Below, piece after piece: positions 1 through 24,736 of a stretch of DNA of 64,000 nucleotides. Numbering within the stretch: position 1 is the stretch's first letter; the number at the start of each line of letters is the position of its first letter. The notes beneath the pieces were generated by a model that saw nothing but the letters and a program-made list of their open reading frames with translations, did no database searches and had not been told where the DNA came from. Location of the stretch: the NCBI GenBank assembly GCA_030267565.1, contig BRXU01000014.1, positions 1 through 64,000 on the forward strand, read 5' to 3'. Source of the stretch: Pleodorina starrii (lineage: Eukaryota; Chlorophyta; Chlorophyceae; Chlamydomonadales; Volvocaceae). A program made the translations under genes and the position numbers.

Positions 1-152
1 ACCCCCATCCCCAACCCTCGAAAACCCTCACGCCCTTCCACCCCAGCCCCAACCCACCGCACCAACCCCACTACCGGAACTTATCGCCCACCATCCAAGC
101 CTCCCCCCCTCCCTCCCCTCCTCCCTCCCTCTCCCACCCCCCACCTCCGTCC

Positions 153-234
153 CTCCGCTGCGGTACCTTGCCTACTACCCCCTCCTCTGTTACTTCACCG
201 TTCACGGGCTCCGGCCTATACGTGCATAACCCCC
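153..234 (+). repeat. Dispersed intron element, copy 1
   Basis: Core ACCGTTCACGGGCTCCGGCC followed by TATACGTGCATAACCCC occupies 197-234, ending 9 bp before the acceptor of the exon at 244. The companion motif CTCCGCTGCGGTA is at 153-164, upstream of the core here, whereas it is downstream in copies 2 and 3. Confidence 0.7.
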
Positions 235-243
235 TCCACGCAG

Positions 244-1669
244 GCGAGTCTCCGCGATAAGGCCCTCCGCGACCTGGCAGCCACTCAGGAACTCGAGGCC
301 GCCAATGAGCGCCGGGAGGCCGCCGCCGCGCGAGTCAACCTCAACGCCCCCATGCAAACAGGCGGGGGGGCCACCGGCAGCGGCACCGGCCGGGGGGTGG
401 ACACGCGGGCATACGTGTGGGTGGACCCGCGGGGGCGCAACCTGGGGCCGGTGGGGGCAGCGGCAGCGGCACCAGGAGGCGCCACGGGCACGGGCACGGG
501 CACAGGCACGGGCGAGCTGGCGGCCTCGTGGTCGGGTCGGCGGCCGCGTCTGACTGAGCGGCAGGCGGCTGCCATGTCTCTCAATACCACGGAGCGATCC
601 ATGAACCTCTGGAAGAAGATCAACCCGGGGTGAGGAACTGAGCGTATGGGAGGGGAGGGGGGGGCGGGGGGCGGGGTGAGGAACTGAGTGTGGGGGGAGG
701 GGAGGGGCGGGGGGCGGGGGCCGGGGGGAGGGGGGCCGGGGGGGGAGGGGGTTGTGCTTGGGTTGGGTTGGCATGGCTTTGTCTGGCTGAGGGTGAGGCT
801 GTGGACGAGTGCGACTGCGCGATGCATTTGCGGCCACCCAGCCGGGGGGAGGGGCGCGGGGTGGGGCGGGGCGGGGAGAGGCGCTGATACGGCAGCTGGC
901 GATGGCTGCTGATGTCTTTCCGTGCTCACGGGGTGTGTGGCGCCACGGGGTAACGTATGTGGCACCACGGGGCGATGATGCGGAGGCAGCGGAGCAGCGC
1001 TCGGGAGGGGAGGGGAGGGGAGGGATGTCGGGGAGGGTGAGCAGCGGTGCAGCCTCAGCCCACACCGCAGCCTCAGCCTCAGACCCCGCCTCAGCCACCC
1101 GCCTCAGCCGCCGCCGCCCCCCCAGTCTCAGCTTCACAGAGCCCGCACCGGTGGACACGTGGGCGCCTGGGCCGGCGCCTGGGCTGCGACGGGGCGGGGC
1201 CGGGGCGGGGCCCGTCAGCCCCGTCGCCCCTGCAGCAGAGTCAGAGTCAGTCCAACCGCTGCTCTCCCCTCTTTGTTTCCGCGCGTTCCCCACCCCCATC
1301 CCACCCGACTCTGTGTGTATGGGGGGGTGCGGGGAACGGGATTCTAAGAGCCCCCTCCAGAGCCCCAAAGAGTCCCTCCCTCTTCTTTCCGGCGGGTGTG
1401 CGGCCTCTGTGTGTTGCACTCTCACCTCCCCGCCTCCCTTCACCCCGCCCTCCCCCCGCCTCCCTTCCTCCACTGCCACCGCATACCGCCGCCTTAGGTG
1501 CGTCGAGGAGACGAACCGCACCCCTCTCTCCACCTTCAAGGCCCACTTTGGTCCCAAGGCGGAGTGTCCCGAGGCAGACAAGGTGGACAAGACCTACCAC
1601 TACCAGAAGACTGACTTTTCGGAGTACACGGAGGTCAAACTGAAGCTCATGAACCACCTCAAGTCGTAG
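244..1669 (+). CDS. C-terminal exons of an unidentified, probably coiled-coil protein (5' end outside window)
   Basis: Two exons are visible: 244-629 and 1498-1669. The first follows a cag acceptor and opens with a charged helix-like stretch (ASLRDKALRDLAATQELEA), then a Gly/Thr-rich linker, then SLNTTERSMNLWKKINPG. The donor is GTGAGG. The second exon joins in phase 2 and ends HYQKTDFSEYTEVKLKLMNHLKS before a TAG stop at 1667-1669. The tail is conserved-looking: aromatic, charged and not low-complexity, unlike the linker. The protein start lies left of the window, so its length is unknown. I do not recognise the family. The short coiled-coil plus compact basic tail would fit a flagellar microtubule-associated protein, but that is only a guess. 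The intron between the exons (868 bp) is extremely G-rich. Confidence 0.7.
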
Positions 1670-3881
1670 GAGGGCAGGGGGGAGGCAGGAGAGATGAAGA
1701 GGGGGAGGGCAGCAGGGAGGGAGGGCAGGAGGGAGGGATGAAGAGGGGGAGGAGGAGGGGGAGGAGGAGGTGGAGGGGGATGGACGGGTACAGTGTGGAT
1801 TTGTGAGAGGAGCTGAGCGCCGGCGACGGAGCGATTTGGGGTGGATGTTGGGGGGTGGGGCCAACGGCACTGGGGCTGTATTGAGGCGGTCATATGGCGG
1901 TAGTACTGGAGCTTTCAGGAGCATCAGGGTGGGTGGGATGGGGGATTGGGATGGGGTGGGTGAGGGGCTGAGCGAGGCGGAGCGCTGGAGAGCGAGTGAG
2001 CGGTTGCGGCACGGAGGTCGACACGCAAGGGGGAGGGGGGGAAATGGGGTACGGTGGGGCACGATGGGATTTGGGGGGCCATGGCGATGCGTTCGGGGAT
2101 ATGGACCGATATGCAGTAGTGTAGAGGTGCCGGGGGGTCACGGCACCTTGTGCGCGTACGGTGTCGTACTTGCGCAGTGGGACAATTGACGTGCATGCAT
2201 TGCATATTTGCAATGCCTTACCGACGCCGTACATTTAATTGACTATTGTACTACATGCATTCACGCGCACGCGCATGCCGTGTACAGCCACACGCGCGTT
2301 GAGCTGTCTATATGTTTTTCCCCCAGGGTGGGTGGGCCGGTGGGTGGGCCGGTGGGTGCGGTTGCAGTTTCGGCTGTGGAGACGAAGTGCGGGGGAGGGG
2401 GGTCGTTGTGGGGACGGGATTTTCAGGACGGGTCCCGCAAGGCAGGAACACTCCCTCCCTCCCTCCCCCGTGCGGTGCCCGAAACGAGACAAAACGACAT
2501 TCGGAACTCGGCACTGGCCGCTGCCAGGTGGTGGTGGTGGTGGTGGTGGTGTGTGTGTGTGTGTCTCTCTGTCTTCGCCGATCGAAACAATGGCGCACAG
2601 CGCGCTCACCGCATCGCAGCTGCTGTTGGTGGGTTGTCCGGATGTGTCGCGCACCGCTCACCGCATCGGGGCGGCGAGGGGCTGGCAATGAGGTGGCCGT
2701 CGGGTACGACAGTGTACGACTGTGACTTGGGGGCCCCACAGCTGGGGGAGGGTCACGAATAACACAGATGCTGACACCGCCGACCGACCGACCGACCGAC
2801 CGGCCAGCCAGCCAATAATTACTTATTACCCTGCTGGATTACCGCTACCGTATGTGGTTTTTTGGATTTTATATCGAGCCGCGCTGCGCTGCGCTTCACG
2901 CTCCAGGGCCGCCCTGCGGACGTCCTGACGTTCGTACCTGCTGCTGCCTGTAAGAAGAAAGACGGTGTGCTCGCCCCACGTCGTGCAGTTCCCAGTTCCG
3001 GCACCCGGGTCTGGATATGGCTGGCAAGGAGGAGGGGGGAGGGGAAGGAGGAGGAGGAAGGCTGCCGCCGCCCCCCAGTGCGGCGGAAACAGCCCAAGGA
3101 GGTGTGGGGGGGGCTTGACGTCCAGGGCTCCATTCATGATTCGCCGCTGAGGCTCCCCGGGCCACTCCCATCCTGCGGTTTTTGGGAGTGCAGCCTGGCA
3201 TTCTTCCCATCCGTAACACCCGCTTGGGCGCACGCTTGCCGCCCCAAACTTTTGCTGCTTCATCGCTTCATCGGTCGGATCTGCACATTGGCCACCCAGA
3301 GCGGAAAAAGCTGCGACGTGGCGAGCGGGGCCGCAGGGCGCAGGAGGGCGCCAGGGGCAGAAGGTCGCCGTAGGGGCAAGGATGGAGGGTAGAACAGCGG
3401 CTCGCGTTTGGCATCGATATTTCATATGTCCACCAGGAAGGCAGGTGGTGCTGCGCTGCTGCCAATTTAAACCACTATCTAACCGTGTTGTTCCGGAGAT
3501 CAGGACCCGTAATACCTGTCAACTGCCACCGACTAACTGGCGACTTTGACAGTCCAACCTGGCCGGAGCAAGCGAGCAAGCGCGGCCTGTATGGCGTCTC
3601 TTATGCACAAAGTGCTCGTGCAAGCGAACACACCTATATAATTTTTGTTACCAACGCAATGAAATTCCACTTATTGTACTATATAGCGCGTAATACCATT
3701 CAATCACGGATTCCTGGGGAAAGCCTTCGTTGCTTATTTCGCCACAATACATAGAACTTATTCTAAGTCCATGAGCTCAGATAACTTTCCACGTATTATT
3801 ATTTTGTAGGAACGATATGTCTAGACGATTTTATTATTACTGAACGCTGGCTTTTCGAGGTCCGGTTCCACGACATTGCGG
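1670..3881. other. Intergenic region: 3' UTR of the first gene and promoter side of the second
   Basis: No convincing coding exon was found on either strand. The left part is G-rich with GGGGA and GAGG tracts, a GGT run running into a GT run near 2528-2560, and short CCGA repeats near 2780-2800. The first TGTAA after the stop is at 2949-2953, giving a possible 3' UTR of about 1.3 kb. From about 3400 the base composition becomes more AT-rich, as expected for a promoter and 5' UTR of the gene starting at 3882. Confidence 0.5.
3635..3641 (+). promoter_or_regulatory. Possible TATA box for the gene starting at 3882
   Basis: TATATAA sits in the most AT-rich stretch upstream of the first coding exon, about 245 bp before the chosen ATG. 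That leaves room for a 5' UTR of about 210 nt. A second weaker TATA-like site (ACTATATAG) lies near 3678. Position and composition are the only evidence. Confidence 0.25.
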
Positions 3882-17092
<13,211 letters not shown>

Positions 17093-19063
17093 GAGCGGCG
17101 TGAGAGCGGTGGAGGGGGGAATGAATGAATGAGTGGAGGAAGGGGTGGAGGAAGGGGTGAGGGGACTTGAAAGAGGGGGCAATGAGGGGACCGGCGGGGT
17201 GAATGAGTAAAGTGGAGTGAGTGGGCTGAGGGGGCAGGGGGGCGAGGGCAGGGGGGTGGGTGGATGATGAAGGCGGAAGCGCAGCGCATTTGGGACCGCA
17301 ATGGAGGCGAACGGGCCCCCCACGAGGGGTACTTGACCGGTACCAAACGTACCTACCGGTACCAAACGTACCTACCTACCTACCTACCAAACGTACCAAA
17401 CGTACCTACCTAACTACCTACCGGGCGGAGGCTGAGGGGGGTTTGCCCTGCAGGTCCCCATCATCGCATCACACCGCACCGCAACGGGGGAAGCGATGGG
17501 AATCGAGGGGGGGAGGGGAAGGGAGGGCAGGGAAAGGAGGCGGGGCGGGGCGGGAGGGGAGGGCAGCGCCACGCGGGTACATCAGCCGAGTGGGTCGTGT
17601 TGCGGTGTGGTGTGGTGTGTGACTTCGTTACTGCGTTACTCCGTTACTGCGTTGCTCCGTTGCTCTGTTGCGTTGCGTTGCGCTGAATGAACTAACCCAG
17701 CCCGGAGGCATTGCGCTGCCCGGGAGTTGAGTTGAGTTGAGTTGCACTGGGCATCTGGGTTGCGTTGCGTTGCGTTGCTTGCGCCTGGAGGCCGATGCTG
17801 GGGCCTGCGTGCGCGCCGAGTGCGTTCCGAGTGCGCACTTGACGGTACTTCCCCCCCCCCTGTGCGTGTGTTTGCTTGTGCGTACTTCCGCGCGAGGGCG
17901 GCGTTGGCTCGCGTGTCCCGTCGCACCGGGATGATTGGGGCGTTGGGAGGTTGGGAGGTTGGGAGGTTGGCACAGCTCGTGTTGGGGTGGGGTGGGTGGG
18001 ATGAGGCATTGGCGCATTCATGAGCTGACACGTACGGCAGGTACGGCACGTGCGGGGCGGGCCGGTGCGGCCGGTGGCTGGGTGGCGGCTCCTGGCTGTG
18101 CGTGGTGCGGCACAATGCAGTACAGTGCAGTACAGTGCAGTACAGCCTTGCTGGGTGGGTGGGTGGGTGGGTGGGGTGCACGCGTCGTGTCGTCACAGCG
18201 TGCGATGTCCGTGCATGAGGTGGGGCCCCGGCGGCGACTGTCTGGGGGGAAGGACGGTACACGACGAGTACGGCGGCTCTGGAACATTGAGCGCCCGCCA
18301 TCGGTGATCGAGGACTCGAGGGCGCACGCGCCGGGGGGGCCGGGGTAGTTGCTTTTCGCTTGCTAGCTTGCAGGCGGTTGTCCGTTGCGTACAATTTTAA
18401 TGATTCAGGCCAGACGCCTGACTGGTGCTGTGGGTGGGTCACACGTCGAGGGACTGATGGCCGTCGGAATGCCGGTAAATTAAGAATGGCAGTGAAGGTG
18501 GGGGCGATAAGGGGAGGTACGACCTGCTTTGGTCGGGCCGCAATACCGGTACTTCCTCCGTTTGCTTCGCGGCGTTGAGTGCCGTCGTCCATGCGTATTT
18601 GGTGGGGGGGAGTTGGATATTAGGGATGTAGGGGAAGTTCGCGGAAAAGAGGTCCCTGTGTCTCGTACATGCCATGTAAATGCGTTCATTTCCGGAGAAG
18701 GTCTATGCGTACGCTTTTACCCATGAACGAAAGATAGTGCCGTGTTAATTAGAAGTTTCGACTGAGTCAAGGCGAATTGATTACATTCATGTACGATCTA
18801 GAAGTCTAGGAGACGGCTTCGCCAAAACCCGCATGCTTGTATACTTGGCCCTTACTCAATAATTGGGTTTCGAAACGAAATCGAGCCATTAGGTGAATTG
18901 ACTTGTAAAGCCCATACACCTGACGGCTCGGCTCGTTGTATCAGGGAGCTGAGTTTGGGCGTGGTCGCTTTGTGCCATTACTTGTTTGTCGACACAGACA
19001 AGATGGAGAATTCATTCCTTGATACTGGGCAGTGAAGACGGTGCAGCCAAAAGTCTTATTAAG
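17093..19063. other. Intergenic region with several simple repeats
   Basis: No supported exon was found. It contains a GGTACCAAACGTACCTACC-type array (17338-17422), a GTTACTGCGTTACTCC / TTGCG array (17627-17690), GAGTT and TTGCG repeats (17727-17780), TTGGGAGG repeats (17944-17972) and a GTACAGTGCA repeat (18118-18148). TGTAA occurs at 18675-18679 and 18904-18908. If either serves the upstream gene, its 3' UTR is about 1.6 kb. From 18650 the DNA is more AT-rich, consistent with the promoter of the gene starting at 19064. Confidence 0.5.
19003..19035 (+). other. Short upstream ORF (10 codons)
   Basis: ATGGAG...CAGTGA encodes MENSFLDTGQ and stops 28 nt before the chosen ATG at 19064, in a different frame. 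If the transcript starts upstream of 19003 it would be the first AUG met by ribosomes and could lower translation of the main frame. Confidence 0.35.
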
Positions 19064-22000
19064 ATGGCGGACGAAATTTTGCCCCGCGGCGCACAGCTGC
19101 GCGGTCCGCAAGCATACGCAAAGAATCCGCTCTTTCAACAGGACGCGATGGATGCTCTCCGCACAGCGCAAGTCACAGGTGCATTTCGCGGCGTTATTGG
19201 CGTTTTTTTGACACCGGAGACTTTAGCCCCATGCTTTGTGTCATGTTTGAATATCTCGTAGGGCAAATTGAAGCGTCAGACCGCGCCGGAAGTTTGCATA
19301 TGAGAAACAACGCCGAGGTGAGCCCATGTGCCCATCGCCGTTTGGGAGAAAACCCGAGGTATTGGAACTGTGTCCTCAGGGTACCGATTATAATTTGACA
19401 ATTGAATCCCGGCGCTCGGTTCCCCTTCACACTGTCCACTCTTATCCGGCGTCCCTAGCTTTGGTGGTACCGCCCGCCCTCGTACGTGGAAAAACCCCTA
19501 GCCTTCTCGTAGTCCGCGCACCGCTGCAGAGCCACTACTCTGGAGACGGGCTCCCCTGTTGTCATCACAGGCGCGCCCAACCATGTAAATCTTTGTTGGC
19601 ATTCCCATTCCAGGCTCCTTCCTCCTGCCTGGCATCGGTGCCTCTTCGAAGTTGGGACTGGGTGCCGTCGCCGCACTCCCCCGCCTGGCACTCGCTCCCC
19701 ACCGTCCCCTCCCCCTCCTCCTACCCCTCCCCCTCCAGGATGCGCTCGGTCCTTTCCTTGAGAGCTTGCGTCAGGTCCAGGGGGACCCCATGTACCGCGC
19801 GTTTTCTGAACAGATGGACACCTTGTACCAGGTACGTTTGTCTTTCTGCCAGTCTGCCATTGAATCAGACAGCCAGTCAGCCAGGATGTCGCATTCAAGG
19901 AGGGAGGGGCGGGCGGGTTATAACGGCTTATAAGAGTAGGGGAGGTGCGTGGGTGTGTGCTGCTGAGGGTTCGGCTGACCCCTCGGTTTGCTGCGTCTAT
20001 CTTGCCGTGCGTGTCTGTATCCGCCGCTGCGTGGTGGGGTGGTCCTTGCCGGCGCCCAGGGCCCTCTGTAGGCGGGCCAACCTCTCCGAGCGCTTCCTTG
20101 TCTTGCCACAAAGCCGCGCTGCCCCCCGCTGCCCCCGCTGCCCTTCCGCCCCCCTGTGGGCTTTCACCGTCGTTCCCTCCACTCAGGTGTTCAAGGAGCT
20201 CCACGAGCAAGATCAGGGGGAGATCAGGTGAGGACCTGCCCCTGCCGGTGGGGCCCCTGCCTGCTGCCCCTGCCTGCTGCCCCTGCCTGCTGCCCCTGCC
20301 TGCTGCCCCTGCCTGCTGCCCCTGCCTGTTGCCCCTGCCTGCTGCCCCTGCCTGCTGCCCCTGCCTGCGGGGCCCCTGCCTGCTGCCCCTGCCTGCTGCC
20401 CGCCACGCCACCCTGTCCGATGCCTGTGCGTCTTTTAACGCTAGCCCTGACCCTGACCTCCACCCTGACCCTGCCAGGAGGTTGCTGTTCACGCTCGAGT
20501 CACAGAAGCAGCAGCTGCAGCAATTGTCGACGGAGAACGACACCGTACGGCAGCAGCTTCGGAGCCGGGAGCGGGAGCTGGCGGCGTCGACGATGGCGGC
20601 AGCGGCGGCGGCGGCGCTGAACCGCGATCTTGAACAGCAGCAGCAGCTACATCAGCAGTTGCATCAGCAGCTGCAACAGCAACTACATCAGCAGCAGCAG
20701 ATGCAACAGCAGCAGCAGATGCTGCTGGGAGCCGTTCCACCCGGAGCAGCAGGAGCAGCAGTGACGGCGGGGTTGTCCGCCTCGCCGCCTCACGAGTCGC
20801 AGCGAGGGGGTGGACAGGGCGGGGCCCGCCAGAGGGGCTCGCCGCGGTTGCAGGCGGGGTTGAATCAGCCGGCAGAGGCTCAGGAGGCGGAGGCGGAGGC
20901 GGGTGGTGGAGGAAGAGGAGGTCGAGCAGCGATGGGGGTGCAGGGAGCTGGCGGGGGGCCGGTGATGGCGGTGCCGCTGCAGGCGGCGGCGCCGACGGCG
21001 AGCGGAGGTGGTGGCGAGGGCATGTGGCGAGGTGGCGACAGGGTCAGCGGCCGGGAGCGCTCTGGGGTGACCCGGCGCTGGCGGCGGCCTTACTTCATAT
21101 TGTTCCTGCCGTACATGCTACACCCGGCGCACCATTGCTGGCGGTGGGTGCGGAGGGCTGCTGCTTTCCGCCCTGTGGGGGGAGGGGGGAGGGGGGAGGG
21201 GACGGGGAAAAGAAACGGCGCGTGGCATTTCCGGGCGCTCGCGGGGACGTTGGACTGGCAGGGCCAGCCAGCAGCACTGAACCGGGCACTGGGCTGTTGG
21301 CACCGGGCACTGGGCTGGTCGGTCTTTGGGGGAGCGGCTGCCAGCGTCTCCCGCCACCGGTGTGTCCACCCATCGGCTGGGGGTGTCCAACTCGCACACT
21401 TGGGATGCAAAATTGGTGTGTGTGGGTGTGGGTGTGGGTGTTCCCAATCGGGAGTGTGCGGCCAACACACATGCGCGGTGCGCAGCCTGCCCTTGTGCGG
21501 CCTCCTCAGTCCTCACCCTCCCTCTCCTTCCACCTCTCCTGCCCTCCATGCCCCTCCCCTCCCCCTCGTGCTCGCTGCACCCGGGGCTGCACCACACGCA
21601 GGTTTTACGCCACGTGGCAGAGCTCGTGGACCGCCCGGCGGACTCTGTGGCTGGCGGTTGCCTGGGTGCTTGTGTTCCTCTTGTCTGTGGGGCTGCTGGT
21701 GGGGCTGCTGGTGCCCTGGGACCGACTGACCCAACCGCGCTTCACTGCGGGACCCGAGGTGGTGGCGCTGGGGGCGGCACACGTGAGCCTACGGATGGCG
21801 CTCAACCGGAAGGCCGAAATCTATTACGTGGTGGTCCCAGAGGCCTACGCCAGGGGGGTTCAGGCGGGCAGGTGAGAGGGGGCGAGAGAGAGGGAAGAGA
21901 GGCGGGGAGGCAGCGCGGCGCTGTGCGGCGCGCGCTGCGGCGGCGTGGCGGCAGGAGGGAAGGGCGGCGGGGGGCGGGGCGGGGCGGGTCCGCGTTGGAG

Positions 22001-23008
22001 GAGGCCGCGAGTTGGGGATTCCCCTGGCTGGCATCTGAGCCTCGACCTGACCCTCCCTACGTTGGTGTCCTGTCAGAATTCGATGAGGGTCGCAACGAGG
22101 AATTGATGGTCGGGGGAGGGGGAGGGGGGCGTCGCAGGGGCACTGCGTCTTGACCGTCGGGGGATGAAAGTAGGCAAGGGGAATGAGTACGGCCGTTGCA
22201 TTCGGCCCGGAAGCGTGTGTTCTTCAAAGGAAATGCAGGCCGGTGGGGCTCCCTGCTCCCGCCTTGGGATTCCGATATCGGTTTAGCAGTGGGGACCTTG
22301 ACGCTGCCACTGCCCTTGGCCCTGCTCCCCCGCTCTGCCCACAGGCGGCGTCTGGCCGGGGATTTTCAGACGCCCTCCCCGGCCGTTGGGCGCAACTCGG
22401 ATGCAACAGCGGCGATCGGCTCGCTGCTGGGCCCAGGCCCAGGCTCTGCACGAGCGCTCAGATCCCAGGCCGGGTCCTGGCGGCGAGCCATGGCTTGGCT
22501 GTCAGCGCGGCGGCAGACAGCCAGCGGCAAACAGGATCACGATCCCGGGGACCGACACCGGCGCGGGCTGGCGGCGGCCCCTAGCGTGCTGCAGCTGGGC
22601 GACGTGGAGGCGGACGACGTGCGGGACATCGCCGAGGGGTCGGGGGACACCTCGGCGGCGCTGTTTCCTTTCGCGGTGGCGTGTGGGCAGGTGGACGTGC
22701 ACCGGCCGGACACCAACTTCACCCTCACGGTGCGCAACGGCGTGCCGCTGTGGCTGGGCTCCAGCGGGGGCAACGCGACCGCGGGTGAGGAATGCACGGC
22801 GAGTTTCGGCATGCAGCCCAACGGGACGGTGCTGCCGACCGGCGCGGCGGGGCCATTCTTCGCGCGGCGCTGTCTGCGGTGTCCCTGGCTGCTTCCCGGC
22901 ACGCCCTACGTTGCGCTGCTCTTTGGCGACGGCGGCCGCAAGACGGGTGTCGTGCAAGTGAGCTTTACGACGAGCGCAGCCTCTTCGCCGCCGCCGCCGC
23001 CGGCGTAG
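19064..23008 (+). CDS. Single-pass membrane protein, Gln-rich coiled-coil N-terminus, glycosylated C-terminal domain (about 657 aa)
   Basis: Phase-consistent exons: 19064-19178, 19614-19831, 20187-20227, 20478-21143, 21602-21871, 22345-23008. It starts MADEILPRGAQLRGPQAYAK. Residues ~125-215 are a coiled coil (FTLESQKQQLQQLSTENDTV) passing into a His/Gln-rich run. Then comes a Gly/Ala-rich linker. Residues ~362-386 are one strong membrane segment (LWLAVAWVLVFLLSVGLLVG) preceded by TARR, which predicts N-in/C-out. The C-terminal domain (~390-657) begins with AEIYYVVVPEAYARG, a beta-strand pattern seen in many algal surface proteins. It has three N-glycosylation sequons (NFT, NAT, NGT) and several cysteines, which supports an extracellular or lumenal location. 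The 3' end of exon 4 was chosen for phase and is uncertain. Part of exon 2 (19660-19738) is pyrimidine-rich and may be intron. Function is unknown. Confidence 0.7.
20251..20405. repeat. 13-bp CTGCCCCTGCCTG minisatellite
   Basis: About 10-11 tandem units, one variant (TTGCC) and one interruption (GGGG near 20370). It fills most of the intron 20228-20477. The Cys/Pro/Ala/Leu-rich open frame it creates is an artefact, because 13 bp times 3 gives a 13-residue peptide repeat. Confidence 0.9.
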
Positions 23009-24173
23009 AGCGATGCTGCTGCCTTGGTCGGGTGCGTGTTGAAAACTTGGAATGGAGGAATTGTTGAACTGTTGGTGGGATGGGTGCTGGCGGGCGAGGG
23101 GGCCCGAGCCGACCGGCCCCACGGGCTTTCTTGAGCTGTATGTATGTGTGTGGATGGATGGGGGCCTGATGGGGGGGTTGGAGGCGTGGCAGGCGTTGGA
23201 GGCATGAGTTACTGCTTTTTCGCGAGTCAAAATCACTTCGAGCATTGGTTCTTCGTTCTGCATTGTTGGCAGCTGCAGCGCTGCGCTTTCGGTTGTGCGG
23301 TGGGGCGTCCCTCCTCACCGGCTGCCTGTTGAGGCCTGTTGCGCGGAAGTGTGCGCGGAACGAATGAGCATGTGCAGGGTTTTTTCGACGGTTGGTATAC
23401 TGTTGCTTCGTATCACCCAATTAGTTGTGTGTCAAGGGCGCCGGGCAAGCCCCACTGGGTCCTCGGTAGGGGACGCCGCATGCCGAAACGTGCACGCATG
23501 CCTGCGGCTTGGGCCCGGAACCCTACTCGGCAAAGGTACTAATGATTGTGGCTTGCGTGTGGAATTGTGTGCGCGTGATGTACCGAACAGTTGTGCCAAA
23601 GGGCCACAGTATTAAGCGCGCGCGCCGGTTCACCGTCCCCAGTTTCCGTCGCGCTGAAACGTTTTGTGCAACGGGACGTCGTCGCCATCAACCAACCAGT
23701 ATGGCACGCTGCAGATTGCGTGACGTAGTTTGTCGTTGTCATCTATTGCGCCGGGCGGTCGCGAGCCCTTGCCCGGTCGCGCGATTCTCTTGAACTGAAG
23801 CGGCATTTCGCTGTAGAGTTTCGCAATTTAAATTGCTCCCGAGGGCTGTCTTTGACTGATAAAGCTACAATTCCCGGCCCTGTGACGTGAGATCGAAACG
23901 GACCACAAACGCGTGCATTGCGGACTACACAGGCTGCCGTTCATGTGGGGACGACGCAGCGGGCGGTCGTTCCTGAAACGCCCGCGTGCCAAACATCTCG
24001 CCCGAGAAACCGTGCGGTTAGGTACTCAACCCCACCGCTTACGGTACCTTCGCCACACAGTGGCATCCATTTGCGCAGTGCAGCGACGTCCACATCACCA
24101 TGCCCAAACACGCCTGATTGGGCCCCTACCGGCCCCTACCGGTCTCGTGCACATCTGTATCCTGCCAACTGGT

Positions 24174-24233
24174 TGTAACAGCTACTGACATCTGTAGCTT
24201 TGTACCTTGAATATCATGAACAGCGCGTTGTAA
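24174..24233 (+). other. Putative poly(A) signals (TGTAA, two copies) for the 19-23 kb gene
   Basis: TGTAA at 24174-24178 and 24229-24233. TGTAA is the established chlorophyte poly(A) element. The assignment is by position only. Confidence 0.4.
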
Positions 24234-24441
24234 ACACGTCAATAGCGTCTGAAATAAGCACACACAAATCTGTACGAATCACCATCTCATGTCCAAGCGA
24301 TCACGTGCCCTAGTAAAGCCGACTGCATCGCCTAAGCCTACCGGTATTGAAGCGTCTGGTGCAAGCGTCCCGCAGTAGATGCACTATAGGGTTCATAACG
24401 CATGTATACTTGTATGGAAGCCCAGCAATTCCCCTACCTCC

Positions 24442-24446
24442 TTTAC
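24442..24446 (-). other. Putative poly(A) signal (TGTAA) of the giant coiled-coil gene
   Basis: TTACA on the plus strand is TGTAA on the minus strand, about 290 nt beyond the stop codon at 24737-24739. This gives a 3' UTR of ordinary length. Confidence 0.5.
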
Positions 24447-24736
24447 ACACAGCAGGTAGAGGACACCATACGTGCTTAGGGTTTAGGAAAGTACTGCCGC
24501 CCGCGTCCGACACACAGTGACTGAAAGTAACACAGCCTTCATGTGACGGCTTAGCTGCCCACGACACGCACGCCGCGCTCGCGTCATTTGTCCGTGCGCA
24601 ATGCAACCCTGCAGCATCAAATAAATCCGTCCGAAATATCTAGCACCACATCAGCAATAAATCATGTGGCCTAAGACATGGGGCAGCGGCTGCGGCCGGC
24701 AGCTAGGAGCCCATGGCCGCGTATATAAGAACTAGA

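Larger units (their letters stand above)
23009..24736. other. Intergenic region between two convergent genes
   Basis: No coding exon is supported. On the plus strand TGTAA occurs at 24174-24178 and 24229-24233, about 1.2 kb after the stop at 23008. On the minus strand TGTAA (TTACA on the plus strand) is at 24442-24446, about 290 nt after the stop of the giant gene. The two 3' ends would be about 210 bp apart. Confidence 0.5.

Noticed and set aside
1247..2062. 271-codon minus-strand open frame over the end of the first gene
   Set aside because: Pro/Ser/Leu/Arg-rich reading of G-rich DNA. It overlaps the phase-consistent plus-strand exon ending at 1669.
17338..17422. GTACC/CTACC repeats considered as a transposon terminus
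   Set aside because: Simple tandem repeat with no inverted partner or coding capacity nearby.
20251..20405. Cys/Pro/Ala/Leu peptide repeat resembling a metallothionein-like or wall protein
   Set aside because: It is produced by a 13-bp DNA repeat inside an intron. The flanking exons join in phase without it.
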